This document shows positions 8,905-17,461 of a DNA stretch of 64,000 bases, piece after piece; the stretch's first letter is position 1, and the number at the start of each line of letters is the position of its first letter. Both the position numbers and the translations under genes were made by a program. This DNA comes from UBA3006 sp031401235. Its GTDB lineage: Bacteria; Actinomycetota; Acidimicrobiia; Acidimicrobiales; Ilumatobacteraceae. The notes under the pieces are model-generated. The model had not been told where the DNA came from and did not search any database. It saw only the letters and a list, made by a program, of their open reading frames with translations. The DNA is taken from contig JANNRJ010000002.1 of assembly GCA_031401235.1 (NCBI GenBank), positions 91,609-155,608 on the forward strand. Reading direction: 5' to 3'.

Positions 8905-9789
8905 ATGACCCGCGCCAAAGTTAATGACGTGATTGAACTTGAGTATGACACGTTCGGTAAGGAAAGTGACCCAGCCTTGCTTCTGATCATTGGGTTTTCT
9001 GCCCAAATGGTGATGTGGGACTCAGAGTTTTGCAAAATGCTTGCCGCCGGGGGATTGCGCGTAATTCGCTTCGATAATCGCGACTGTGGCCTGTCAACTC
9101 ATCTGGAGGGCCAAGTGGTGAGTACCGATGAGGTGCTTCGCGCGGCGATGCTCGGAGAGCCAATTCCACAAGTTCCCTACACGCTTTCAGATATGGCGGC
9201 AGATGCGGCGGGACTTCTCGATCATTTAGGAATTGAACAGGCCCATGTGCTCGGAGCGTCGATGGGCGGAATGATTGCTCAGACTTTTGCCATTGAATAT
9301 CCAAATCGAACACTTAGCCTGACGTCGGTGATGTCCCAAACTGGTGAACTTGAATACGGCCAATCCACTCCCGAAGCATTGGAGGCGCTATTGAGCCCGA
9401 CCCCCACAGATCGCGAAGGTTACATAAAATTTTCGATTCGCTGGCAGGCTTGGCACTCCAAAAAATACCGTAGTGATGAACTCTCCTACGCCGCCGCGGC
9501 TCGTGACTACGATCGGATGTTTTATCCCCAAGGCGGACCGCGTCAACTTGCCGCGGTTTACGCCAGTGGCAGTCGAGCTGAAGAATTGCAACTTTTGAAT
9601 GTGCCGACACTTGTGGTTCATGGTCTGGATGACACGCTAATTTCTCCATCTGGTGGTGAGCGCACGGCGGAACTTGTTCCCAATGCGCGTTTATTGATGT
9701 TGGAAGATATGGGACATGACATGCCACGACCACTATGGCCAATTTTCGTTGCCGCCGTACATGAACTCACTCAGTCCGTGACGGTGTAA
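8905..9789 (+). CDS. alpha/beta-hydrolase fold protein
   Basis: A 294-residue esterase-like alpha/beta hydrolase. The nucleophile elbow is GASMGG, the acid is in VVHGLDDTLIS, and the catalytic His is in EDMGHDMP; IIGFSAQMVMWDSEF provides the oxyanion region and RFDNRDCGLS is typical of aclacinomycin-methylesterase-like members. The frame is open to 8551, but that part runs antisense to the LLM gene; ATG 8905 gives the normal N-terminus and an AAAGGTG tract lies about 12 bases upstream. It overlaps the next gene by TAATG, so translation is probably coupled to the CoA racemase. Confidence 0.85.
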   Translation: MTRAKVNDVIELEYDTFGKESDPALLLIIGFSAQMVMWDSEFCKMLAAGGLRVIRFDNRDCGLSTHLEGQVVSTDEVLRAAMLGEPIPQVPYTLSDMAADAAGLLDHLGIEQAHVLGASMGGMIAQTFAIEYPNRTLSLTSVMSQTGELEYGQSTPEALEALLSPTPTDREGYIKFSIRWQAWHSKKYRSDELSYAAAARDYDRMFYPQGGPRQLAAVYASGSRAEELQLLNVPTLVVHGLDDTLISPSGGERTAELVPNARLLMLEDMGHDMPRPLWPIFVAAVHELTQSVTV

Positions 9790-10955
9790 TGCCGAAAACT
9801 GTTGGACCGCTAGCGGGATATCGCATCGTCGAAATCGCAGGCATTGGTCCTGGGCCCTTTGCGGCGATGATGCTTGCCGATATGGGAGCCGAAGTAATTC
9901 GCGTCGATCGTCCTCAAGCCGTGCGAGGTCCAGCACCAAGTGAACCGCACTATGACGTGCTACTCCGCGGTCGTCGCAATATTGCGATAGATATTAAGAA
10001 TCCAGATGGATTAGAAACATTGCTTTCATTGATCCAACACGCTGATGCACTCATTGAAGGTTTTCGGCCCGGTGTTATGGAGCGACTCGGTGTTGGTCCC
10101 GAGGTGTGTTTGAAACGAAATCCAAAATTAGTGTTCGGGCGCATGACGGGTTGGGGACAATTTGGACCGCTATCTGGCGCATCTGGCCACGACATTAATT
10201 ACATCGCCTTGGCAGGAGCGCTGGCACATTTCGCCCGTGCCGGTGAGAAGCCGACACCACCACTCAACATGGTTGGCGACTTTGGCGGCGGCGGCATGCT
10301 TCTCGCCTTTGGCGTGGTGTGCGCTCTGCTCGAAGCGCAGAAAAGTGGCAAGGGCCAAATAATTGATGCGGCAATGGTCGATGGGGCGGCAATACTCATG
10401 AGCATGTTCTGGGCGTTTCGTCAGATCGGACATTTCAACGAAAGTGAGCCAGGGACCAATCTGCTTGATACCGGGGCCCACTTCTACGACGTGTACAAAT
10501 GTCTAGATGGTAAGCATGTGTCGATTGGCTCAATTGAGCCGCAGTTCTATTCCGTTTTGCTTGAAAAGACTGGGTTAGCTGAAGATCCTGCATTTGCCAA
10601 TCAAATGGATTCCACACGGTGGCCGGATCTAAAGGTGCGGCTGGCCCAAGTCATGCTCACCAAGACCTCAGATGAGTGGTGTGCACTTATGGAAGGGACC
10701 GATGTTTGCTTCGCACCTGTTCTTACAATGAGCCAAGCGATGCAACATCCGCACAATGTTGAGCGCAAAACGTTCGTCGAAATTTCTGGAGTGACGCAAC
10801 CAGCGCCAGCACCTCGATTTTCGCGCACGCCAAGTGCTCTGCCCAATCCACCAGCTCACCCTGGTCAACATTCGCGAGAGATTCTCCGTGATTGGGGATT
10901 TGCAGATTCCAAAATTGAATCGCTGCTCGTCAGCGGTGCGGTGAAAGACGCTTAA
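9789..10955 (+). CDS. mcr: alpha-methylacyl-CoA racemase (CaiB/BaiF family III CoA-transferase fold)
   Basis: A 388-residue protein very close in pattern to alpha-methylacyl-CoA racemase, which epimerises 2-methyl branched acyl-CoA for beta-oxidation. GIGPGPFAAMMLADMGAEVI opens the Rossmann part; GHDINYIALAGAL contains the racemase His, MVGDFGGGGMLLAFG the Asp, and VSIGSIEPQFY the Glu. These three acid-base residues distinguish racemases from CoA-transferases. It starts in the TAATG overlap with the hydrolase. A hydrolase/racemase pair suggests branched-chain or sterol-side-chain acyl metabolism; that is inference. Confidence 0.88.
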   Translation: MPKTVGPLAGYRIVEIAGIGPGPFAAMMLADMGAEVIRVDRPQAVRGPAPSEPHYDVLLRGRRNIAIDIKNPDGLETLLSLIQHADALIEGFRPGVMERLGVGPEVCLKRNPKLVFGRMTGWGQFGPLSGASGHDINYIALAGALAHFARAGEKPTPPLNMVGDFGGGGMLLAFGVVCALLEAQKSGKGQIIDAAMVDGAAILMSMFWAFRQIGHFNESEPGTNLLDTGAHFYDVYKCLDGKHVSIGSIEPQFYSVLLEKTGLAEDPAFANQMDSTRWPDLKVRLAQVMLTKTSDEWCALMEGTDVCFAPVLTMSQAMQHPHNVERKTFVEISGVTQPAPAPRFSRTPSALPNPPAHPGQHSREILRDWGFADSKIESLLVSGAVKDA

Positions 10956-10966
10956 GTACCTCATCA

Positions 10967-11776
10967 ATGGGCACAATGGTGTGTTTTCATGCTCATCCCG
11001 ACGATGAGTGCTTGGCTACCGGAGGCGCGATTGCGCGAGCCAGCGCTGAGGGACATCGAGTTGTTCTAGTAGTAGCAACAAACGGTGATCATGGTCAGAT
11101 ACCAAATGATCTTGCGCCTGGTGAAACTCTTGTTCAACGTCGTCGCAAGGAGTTGCACGCCTCGGCCGATGTTCTAAAAATTCAGCGCGTTGAATGGCTT
11201 GGCTATTCCGATAGCGGGATGACCAATTGGGAGCAAAATCACTTTGCGGAGGCATTCATTAATGCTGACACCGAAGTTGCGGCTACGAAACTGGCCCAGA
11301 TTTTGATTGAAGAGAATGCCGACATTCTCACCGTTTATGATTGGCACGGAAATTATGGTCATCCCGATCACATAAAGGTGCACCATGTTGGTCATCGAGC
11401 GGCACAACTGGCCGGAACTCAAAAAGTATTTGAAGTGACAATGAATCGCGATTTCATGCGCTCGATGCTCGAATCGTTTCAGTCGGATTCGCCACCAGGT
11501 ACAAACGGCGAGGGCATTGGCGATTTCGACCCTGACGCTCCCGCCGATGATGGCAATCCAATTGGTGAACCGGAGTCTGCCATTAGCCACAAAGTTGATG
11601 TCGTTGCCTATTGTGACCAAAAACTACGCGCGATCGCATGCCATGCGAGTCAGGTCACCGATACAACTTTCTTTACAAGCATGCCGACAGATGTTTTTCG
11701 AAATGCTTTTGGTACGGAATGGTTCATCAAAGTTGGCGAGTCCGGACCTCCGCGCGATCGGTGGCTATTCGAGTGA
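10967..11776 (+). CDS. PIG-L family zinc deacetylase (MshB/Mca-like)
   Basis: A 269-residue LmbE/PIG-L deacetylase. The zinc motif AHPDDE is at residues 9-14 and the second zinc His is in NYGHPDHIKVHH. In actinobacteria this family includes MshB (mycothiol synthesis) and Mca (mycothiol S-conjugate amidase); residues such as GYSDSGM and the C-terminal ACHASQVTD segment fit that branch, but I cannot separate MshB from Mca by eye. ATG 10976 is an alternative start. The stop overlaps the next gene by GTGA. Confidence 0.82.
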   Translation: MGTMVCFHAHPDDECLATGGAIARASAEGHRVVLVVATNGDHGQIPNDLAPGETLVQRRRKELHASADVLKIQRVEWLGYSDSGMTNWEQNHFAEAFINADTEVAATKLAQILIEENADILTVYDWHGNYGHPDHIKVHHVGHRAAQLAGTQKVFEVTMNRDFMRSMLESFQSDSPPGTNGEGIGDFDPDAPADDGNPIGEPESAISHKVDVVAYCDQKLRAIACHASQVTDTTFFTSMPTDVFRNAFGTEWFIKVGESGPPRDRWLFE

Positions 11777-12333
11777 GCAATACGCGTATATATCTTGTGC
11801 GTCATGGTCGGGCAGACGCTGGATGGGATGCGGCAGTTGATCCGCAACTCGACACGCTCGGACAGCAACAGTCTCTGGAGATGGCCCAACAATTAGCACC
11901 ACTTGGACCGATGAATGTGGTCACAAGTCCGCTTAGACGTTGTCAACAAACGGCACAGCCATTGTGTGAAGTGTGGAAAGTGAAACCTATAATTTGCCCC
12001 GAAGTTGCCGAGATTCCCTCACCAGTCGGGGTATCAATTCCTGATCGAGTTGAATGGCTGCGACTAGCTATGAGCGGAACTTGGGAATCGCTTGGTCCGC
12101 GTTATTTGAAGTTCCGCGACGAACTTGTGAACTTTGTGTATCAAATTAGTGACGACACCGTTGTCGTCAGTCACTTTGTGGCAATAAATGCAGTCATCGG
12201 CAAAATCCAAAACGTTGAACAACTCGTGACCTATCGACTCGACAATTGCTCAGTCACGGTAGTTGAGCGTGACGGACATGGTGAACTAAATATCATTCAA
12301 AGTGGTCGAGAGGCTGACACGCTAATTCGTTGA
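11773..12333 (+). CDS. histidine phosphatase (phosphoglycerate-mutase superfamily)
   Basis: A 186-residue branch-1 histidine phosphatase: YLVRHGRAD carries the phosphorylated His, SPLRRCQQTAQPL the second Arg, and VVVSHFVAINAVIG the second catalytic His. The chosen start is GTG 11773, which forms a GTGA overlap with the PIG-L stop and places the RHG motif at residues 9-11 as expected; longer frames run inside the upstream gene. The substrate is unknown. Confidence 0.85.
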   Translation: MSNTRIYLVRHGRADAGWDAAVDPQLDTLGQQQSLEMAQQLAPLGPMNVVTSPLRRCQQTAQPLCEVWKVKPIICPEVAEIPSPVGVSIPDRVEWLRLAMSGTWESLGPRYLKFRDELVNFVYQISDDTVVVSHFVAINAVIGKIQNVEQLVTYRLDNCSVTVVERDGHGELNIIQSGREADTLIR

Positions 12334-12374
12334 CTTATTGCGTCGACGGTGATTCGACTAGATTGAATATCGCC

Positions 12375-12743
12375 GTGAGTTCAACAACACTTCTCAATTT
12401 GCACACACAGTGGGCCTGGATTGTGATCATCGCCAATGCGCTGGCAGGCATCTGGGCGCTCGTCGCCCACAAGGTTATTTCGCTTCGCAGTCGGGCCTTG
12501 TGGTGGTTCACCGCGGTCGCCGAATTCACCGTGTTTATTCAAGTAGCGATGGGTGTGATGATGGTCAATCGTGATAAGCGTGATTTTCCTCAGTTTCACG
12601 CTTTTTACGGTTTTGTGGCAATCATGGCCATCGCGGTTATCTATTCGTATCGAGCACAACTGAAGAGCCGACTGTATTTGCTCTACGGATTTGGCGGGCT
12701 TTTCATTATGGGTCTTGCAATTCGAGCGGTCCTCGTCGGATAG
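12375..12743 (+). CDS. small four-helix integral membrane protein of unknown function
   Basis: About 122 residues with four clear hydrophobic segments (WAWIVIIANALAGIWALVA, WWFTAVAEFTVFIQVAMGVM, AFYGFVAIMAIAVIYSY and YLLYGFGGLFIMGLAIRAVL). I do not recognise the family. GTG 12375 is preceded by TAGATT ten bases upstream; a TTG at 12330 overlapping the previous stop would add 15 polar residues and is the alternative. Only 30 bases separate it from the SPFH gene. Confidence 0.65.
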   Translation: MSSTTLLNLHTQWAWIVIIANALAGIWALVAHKVISLRSRALWWFTAVAEFTVFIQVAMGVMMVNRDKRDFPQFHAFYGFVAIMAIAVIYSYRAQLKSRLYLLYGFGGLFIMGLAIRAVLVG

Positions 12744-12761
12744 GTCAACCAAGAAACCGTA

Positions 12762-12767
12762 TAACCT
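12762..12767 (+). promoter_or_regulatory. leaderless -10 of the SPFH gene
   Basis: TAACCT six bases before ATG 12774, no Shine-Dalgarno. Confidence 0.55.
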
Positions 12768-12773
12768 TCCATC

Positions 12774-13661
12774 ATGTTCCCGATTTTTGTTGTCAAACAA
12801 GGTTATGTCGCCGTAATAACAACTTTTGGTAAGTACCGCCGAATTGTCCGTCCCGGTCTGGGATTTCGAATTCCGTTAATACAGAAAATACATTCACGAA
12901 TATCATTGCAACACCAATCGATGGAACTCTCGTTTCAGGCCATCACCCAAGACCAAGCCAATGTGTACTTCAAGGTGATGCTGCTGTACTCGGCAATCAA
13001 CGACGCTGAAGACAGCATCAAAAAAGTGGCATTCAAGTTCATAAATCGGGAGTCGCTTACAATTGCTTTAGTTCGAACCGTGGAAGCAATCACTCGTGGA
13101 TATGTTGCCACGCAACGGCAGGCTGAAATTTTGGGATTGCGCGCGGAAATCGTGTCTGAAGCGAAAAAGCATCTCGACGACACTCTTGCCGATTGGGGAT
13201 ACCACCTCATCGATCTTCAACTCAACGACATCACCTTCGACGAAGTAATTACTCGAAGCATGGCCACCGTCGTTGCTAGCGCCAATTTACGAACCGCTGC
13301 CGTCAACGAGGGAGAGGCGTTGCTGATTCGAGAGACAAAAGCAGCCGAGGCAAAGGGCGCTGCAATTCGCATTACTTCGGAGGCCGAAGCCATCGCCTCA
13401 CAGAAGCGAGGTCAGGGTGTGCGTATGTTTCGCACCGAGGTGGCTGCTGGTTTGGCCGAGGCTTCTCGCACGGTGGAACAGTCTGGTGCAAGCGAAGCGT
13501 TGGTTCTGTTTGCTATGTGGACCGAAACAATTCGTGACGCAGCTGAACACGGACAAGGCAACGTAATATTTCTCGACGGCTCCATCGAAGGCATGGAGCA
13601 TTCGCTGACACGTCTATTGGCGATGAATCAGGCTGCCAAGCTTCCGCTAATTGAGCCTTAG
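12774..13661 (+). CDS. SPFH/band-7 (stomatin-like) protein
   Basis: A 295-residue band-7 protein. The N-terminus (VVKQGYVAVITTFGKYRRIV, then RPGLGFRIPLIQKI) is the canonical stomatin/prohibitin entry, and residues about 180-235 form the Ala/Glu-rich coiled coil (ETKAAEAKGAAIRITSEAEA). There is no long N-terminal transmembrane helix; the first residues FPIFVV are at most a hairpin anchor. Such proteins form ring scaffolds on membranes. It ends in a 4-base TTAG overlap with the convergent pckG. Confidence 0.88.
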   Translation: MFPIFVVKQGYVAVITTFGKYRRIVRPGLGFRIPLIQKIHSRISLQHQSMELSFQAITQDQANVYFKVMLLYSAINDAEDSIKKVAFKFINRESLTIALVRTVEAITRGYVATQRQAEILGLRAEIVSEAKKHLDDTLADWGYHLIDLQLNDITFDEVITRSMATVVASANLRTAAVNEGEALLIRETKAAEAKGAAIRITSEAEAIASQKRGQGVRMFRTEVAAGLAEASRTVEQSGASEALVLFAMWTETIRDAAEHGQGNVIFLDGSIEGMEHSLTRLLAMNQAAKLPLIEP

Positions 13662-15448
13662 TTCAGCGAGCGTTCGAGAGCATCCAAGGATGCGGTCAGT
13701 TGTTGGGGTAAACGGTCACTGAATTTACTGTAATGCTCACGAATTTCTGGGATTGCAGCGCGCCAACCAATGCGATCAACGCTGAGCAGCGCGTCGAGAT
13801 CGCTCTCGGAAACATCGAGCCCAGTTACATCCAATGCGTTGTTCGTTGGGAGGAAACCAATTGGCGTCGTGTCTGCCTCACCGCCACCATTGACCCGTTC
13901 AAAGACCCACTTCAAAACTCGACTGTTCTCGCCGTAACCCGGCCAAATAAATCGACCTTCTTGGTCGCGACGAAACCAATTGACGAAAAATATTCGTGGC
14001 AATTTATCGGGCGATGTCTTGGTGCCGATGTCCAACCAGTGAGCAAAATAGTCAGCCATGTTGTAACCACAAAATGGCAGCATCGCCATCGGGTCAAATC
14101 GCAATTTGCCAACGGCCCCGTCGGCAGCCGCGGTCGTTTCTGATGCCATGATTGAGCCAAGAAATACGCCGTGATTCCAATCGAATGCCTGAGTCACAAG
14201 TGGAACGGTCGTGCGCCGACGACCACCAAACAGAATTGCCGAAATCGGAACACCGCGAGGATCTTCCCATTCGGGTGCAATTGAAGGGCATTGCGATGCT
14301 GGCGCTGTGAACCTTGCATTGGGATGGGCGGCCGGTGAATCCGATTCGGGAGTCCATGGATTATTTTGCCAATCTGTGGCTCTGGCAGGTTTGGCGGGAG
14401 TCATTCCTTCCCACCACACGTCACCATCCGCAGTGAATGCAGTATTCGTGAATATCGTATTTCCCCACATTGTTTGCATTGCATTTGGGTTGGTGTCATA
14501 GCCAGTACCAGGCGCAACACCAAAAAATCCGGCTTCGGGATTGATCGCGTATAACTGTCCATCGTCACCGAATTTCATCCAGCAAATGTCATCGCCTATC
14601 GTTTCGGCCTTCCAACCCGGAATCGTCGGCTCCAACATCGCTAAATTTGTCTTGCCACAAGCGGAGGGAAACGCCGCCGCAATGTATTTGGACAATCCTT
14701 GTGGATTTGTCAGTTTCAAGATGAGCATGTGCTCGGCCAGCCAACCGTTGTCACGGGCCATAACACTGGCAATCCGCAAGGCGAAACACTTCTTGCCCAG
14801 CAATGCGTTGCCACCGTAGCCAGAGCCGTAACTCCAAATTTCGCGGGTCTCGGGGAAGTGCACGACGTACTTGTTGTCGGGATTGCACGGCCAAGAAGAA
14901 TCAATTTGGCCAGGTTGGAGCGGCGCGCCGACCGAGTGTACGCAGGGAACCCATTTGTTGTTGCCGAGCACATCAAGTGCGCTACGGCCCATGCGCGTCA
15001 TGATGTGCATGTTCACCGCGACATATGCGCTATCGGTGAGTTGTACTCCAATGTGGGCAATCGGTGACCCGAGTGGCCCCATTGAAAATGGCACCACATA
15101 CATTCGGCGACCGGTCATCGCTCCGGTGAAGTGCGCGGTAAGTTCTGTGCGCATTTCGTTTGGTTCGCGCCAATTATTTGTCGGACCGGCATCGATTTGA
15201 TTCGCCGAACAGATAAACGTGCGATTTTCAACTCTTGCCACATCGCCTGGATCGGAGTGTGCCCAGAAACTATTGGGGCGTTCAGTCTCATCAAGTTTTA
15301 TGAAGGTTCCAGATTGGACGAGTTCAGCGCATAGGCGCATGTACTCCTCTTTGCTTCCATCGCACCAATAGACATCTTTGGGCTGAAGAACTTTTGCCCA
15401 GTCACCGACCCATGTCAGTAGCGGTTGGTTTTGTGTCATCTGGTTCAC
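13658..15448 (-). CDS. pckG: phosphoenolpyruvate carboxykinase (GTP)
   Basis: A 596-residue GTP-type PEP carboxykinase that links oxaloacetate and PEP in gluconeogenesis. The P-loop/kinase segment FPSACGKTNLAMLEPTIPGW, the metal-site region TIGDDICWMKF and NWFRRDQEGRFIWPGYGEN are all present. Length is normal. The start is GTG 15448 (ATG 15439 is possible). It lies 11 bases downstream of the cold-shock-like gene on the same strand, so the two probably share a transcript. Confidence 0.96.
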   Translation of the reverse strand: MNQMTQNQPLLTWVGDWAKVLQPKDVYWCDGSKEEYMRLCAELVQSGTFIKLDETERPNSFWAHSDPGDVARVENRTFICSANQIDAGPTNNWREPNEMRTELTAHFTGAMTGRRMYVVPFSMGPLGSPIAHIGVQLTDSAYVAVNMHIMTRMGRSALDVLGNNKWVPCVHSVGAPLQPGQIDSSWPCNPDNKYVVHFPETREIWSYGSGYGGNALLGKKCFALRIASVMARDNGWLAEHMLILKLTNPQGLSKYIAAAFPSACGKTNLAMLEPTIPGWKAETIGDDICWMKFGDDGQLYAINPEAGFFGVAPGTGYDTNPNAMQTMWGNTIFTNTAFTADGDVWWEGMTPAKPARATDWQNNPWTPESDSPAAHPNARFTAPASQCPSIAPEWEDPRGVPISAILFGGRRRTTVPLVTQAFDWNHGVFLGSIMASETTAAADGAVGKLRFDPMAMLPFCGYNMADYFAHWLDIGTKTSPDKLPRIFFVNWFRRDQEGRFIWPGYGENSRVLKWVFERVNGGGEADTTPIGFLPTNNALDVTGLDVSESDLDALLSVDRIGWRAAIPEIREHYSKFSDRLPQQLTASLDALERSLN

Positions 15449-15459
15449 AACGAAGTGTC

Positions 15460-15681
15460 CTAGGCGCCAGGTGTGAGCATGTCGCGCTCTGACCCGAGAC
15501 GTAAGTGAGTTGCCCGACCGGCAGTATCAAGGTCGAACACAACGCGCTGACCTTGTCGCAGCATCCGAAAAATCGATCCTTCAAGCGCTGACGGTGAAAG
15601 TTCGAATTCTCCGAGGTTTGTGTCGCACAAAACAACGCCATCACCACTTGATGGGTCATAGGCCTTAATGACTCCTTGCAT
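15460..15681 (-). CDS. cold-shock-domain-like small protein
   Basis: A 73-residue single OB-fold protein beginning MQGVIKAYDPSSGDGVVLCD, a divergent version of the cold-shock GxIKxFxxxxGFGFI pattern; the second RNA-binding aromatic motif is replaced (GEFELSPSALEG). A GGAGG sequence lies nine bases before the ATG, so this gene is translated from a leadered mRNA, unlike many neighbours. It sits directly upstream of pckG. Confidence 0.75.
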   Translation of the reverse strand: MQGVIKAYDPSSGDGVVLCDTNLGEFELSPSALEGSIFRMLRQGQRVVFDLDTAGRATHLRLGSERDMLTPGA

Positions 15682-15754
15682 ATGTGAAAACCTCCGCGGT
15701 CTGGAATGCGCTGGTGAAATCTTGTCAGATCGAGGCGTTTTGGACCATGTTGGG

Positions 15755-15760
15755 TAATCT
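15755..15760 (+). promoter_or_regulatory. leaderless -10 of fakA
   Basis: TAATCT lies exactly six bases before GTG 15767 and zero bases before TTG 15761, which decides the start in favour of the GTG. Confidence 0.55.
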
Positions 15761-15766
15761 TTGCAG

Positions 15767-17461
15767 GTGCCTGTTCTTGAGCATTTTGGGGCTGATGCCT
15801 TGCGTCACACGCTGATTACCTTCCGTGACACGATGCGTGCCCATGCCGAGGGAATCAACCGACTCAACGTGTATCCAGTCCCAGACGGCGACACCGGTAC
15901 CAATATGGCCCGCACACTGGACGCTGTTGTGGCCGAATTGGAAGTGGCTGATCTTGCTCTAGAACCTACTTGTGAGGCGATTAGTCATGGTTCACTGATG
16001 GGTGCACGCGGTAATAGCGGCGTGATTCTGAGTCAAATTCTGCGCGGGTTGTCTTCCATATTGCGCACCGCCGGAAATGCCGGGGCGTCAAAAGTCGCCG
16101 ATGCGTTAAAGGCCGCTTCGGACGCAGCCTATGAGGCAGTTCTCCGACCGATTGAAGGAACAATTCTGACGGTGATCCGCGAAACTGCCGATGCCGCTCA
16201 GCGGGCAGCATCAGATGGAGCAACTTTGGCGGCAATGTTGCGAGTGGCCCGAGTGGCAGGTCGAACGGCACTTGCCAACACTCCCGAACAACTTGCGGTA
16301 CTAAAAGATGCCGGAGTGGTGGATGCCGGAGGCGCTGGCTTCATGCTGTTCATGGACTCGGCGATTCACGTAGTGGATGGTGAACCATTGCCCGAACCTG
16401 AACTTATAACCGGCCCAACTGCCGAACAGCTTGATGCAGTAATGCATCGAGGAGCAGATTCTGGTGAGGTTGATGTAAGTGAGTTGCGTTACGAGGTGAT
16501 GTTCTTATTGGACCTCGTCGATGTAAATGCCAAGGCCTTTAAGTCGGCGTGGGGAGACATCGGTGACTCCATAGTGGTTGTCGGTGGTGACGGCCTGTAT
16601 AACTGCCATATTCACACCAATGACATCGGTGCAGCAATTGAGGCACCGCTTCAACTCGGCGGTCGACCGCATCGAATTCGAGTCACCGACTTGTTTGAAG
16701 AAGTCGCAGAGGAACATGTTGCTCGAGAGGCCACTCTTGGAATCGCGGTGAGAGACGAAGGTGCTCGCAAACACCTCGCCAGCTCGGCCCTCCCGCCCGT
16801 GACGTGTGCGGTTGTCGCGGTGTGTAGTGGCGATGGTTTGGCCGAACTATTTGGTCAAATGGGTGTGCATGGCGTCGTAACCGGCGGTCAAACGATGAAC
16901 CCTTCCACTTCCGAGTTGCTCGACGCCGTCGAGCACATGAATGCCGAGCAAGTGGTCATTTTGCCGAACAACAAGAACATCATCGCAGTGGCAAATCAAG
17001 TGAACTCACTGACGTCCAAAGATGTACAGGTAGTTCCCACGTGTTCGATGCCGGAGGCGCTCGCCGCACTGGTGTTCTACGACCCGGAGGCAAGTGCGCA
17101 CGACAATGCCATAATCATGACAAATGCCGCTCAATCAATGTCCACCGGCGAAGTCACCCAAGCCGTGCGCGATTCCAAGACCGATGTTGGTGCCGTCCAC
17201 AGCGGGGACTGGATTGGACTTGTGCGCGGAGATGGGATTGTTTCCATTGGCAGCACAGAAGTAGGGGCCGCCACCGCATTGCTTGATCGCCTCATCACCG
17301 AAGGTCGCCGAGAATTATTGACGATCATTACCGGTGCCGATGCAACCGCGGCAATGACGACCGAACTTTGCGATTATGTCGCCGAGCATCATTCTCATGT
17401 CGAGGTTGAGGTGCATGCTGGAGGACAGCCGTTGTATCCGTTTCTATTCGGCGTGGAGTGA
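15767..17461 (+). CDS. fakA: DAK2/FakA-like fatty-acid (dihydroxyacetone-kinase-type) kinase protein
   Basis: A 564-residue protein with an N-terminal DhaL/DAK2 domain (NRLNVYPVPDGDTGTNMART near residue 32, and HGSLMGARGNSGVILSQIL near 75) and the FakA middle and C-terminal domains (VTGGQTMNPSTSELLDAV, ILPNNKNII). FakA phosphorylates fatty acids presented by a FakB/DegV partner; none is encoded in the window. The position immediately before recG, with a GTGA overlap, is conserved in many Gram-positive bacteria. The start is set by TAATCT-N6-GTG. Confidence 0.88.
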   Translation: MPVLEHFGADALRHTLITFRDTMRAHAEGINRLNVYPVPDGDTGTNMARTLDAVVAELEVADLALEPTCEAISHGSLMGARGNSGVILSQILRGLSSILRTAGNAGASKVADALKAASDAAYEAVLRPIEGTILTVIRETADAAQRAASDGATLAAMLRVARVAGRTALANTPEQLAVLKDAGVVDAGGAGFMLFMDSAIHVVDGEPLPEPELITGPTAEQLDAVMHRGADSGEVDVSELRYEVMFLLDLVDVNAKAFKSAWGDIGDSIVVVGGDGLYNCHIHTNDIGAAIEAPLQLGGRPHRIRVTDLFEEVAEEHVAREATLGIAVRDEGARKHLASSALPPVTCAVVAVCSGDGLAELFGQMGVHGVVTGGQTMNPSTSELLDAVEHMNAEQVVILPNNKNIIAVANQVNSLTSKDVQVVPTCSMPEALAALVFYDPEASAHDNAIIMTNAAQSMSTGEVTQAVRDSKTDVGAVHSGDWIGLVRGDGIVSIGSTEVGAATALLDRLITEGRRELLTIITGADATAAMTTELCDYVAEHHSHVEVEVHAGGQPLYPFLFGVE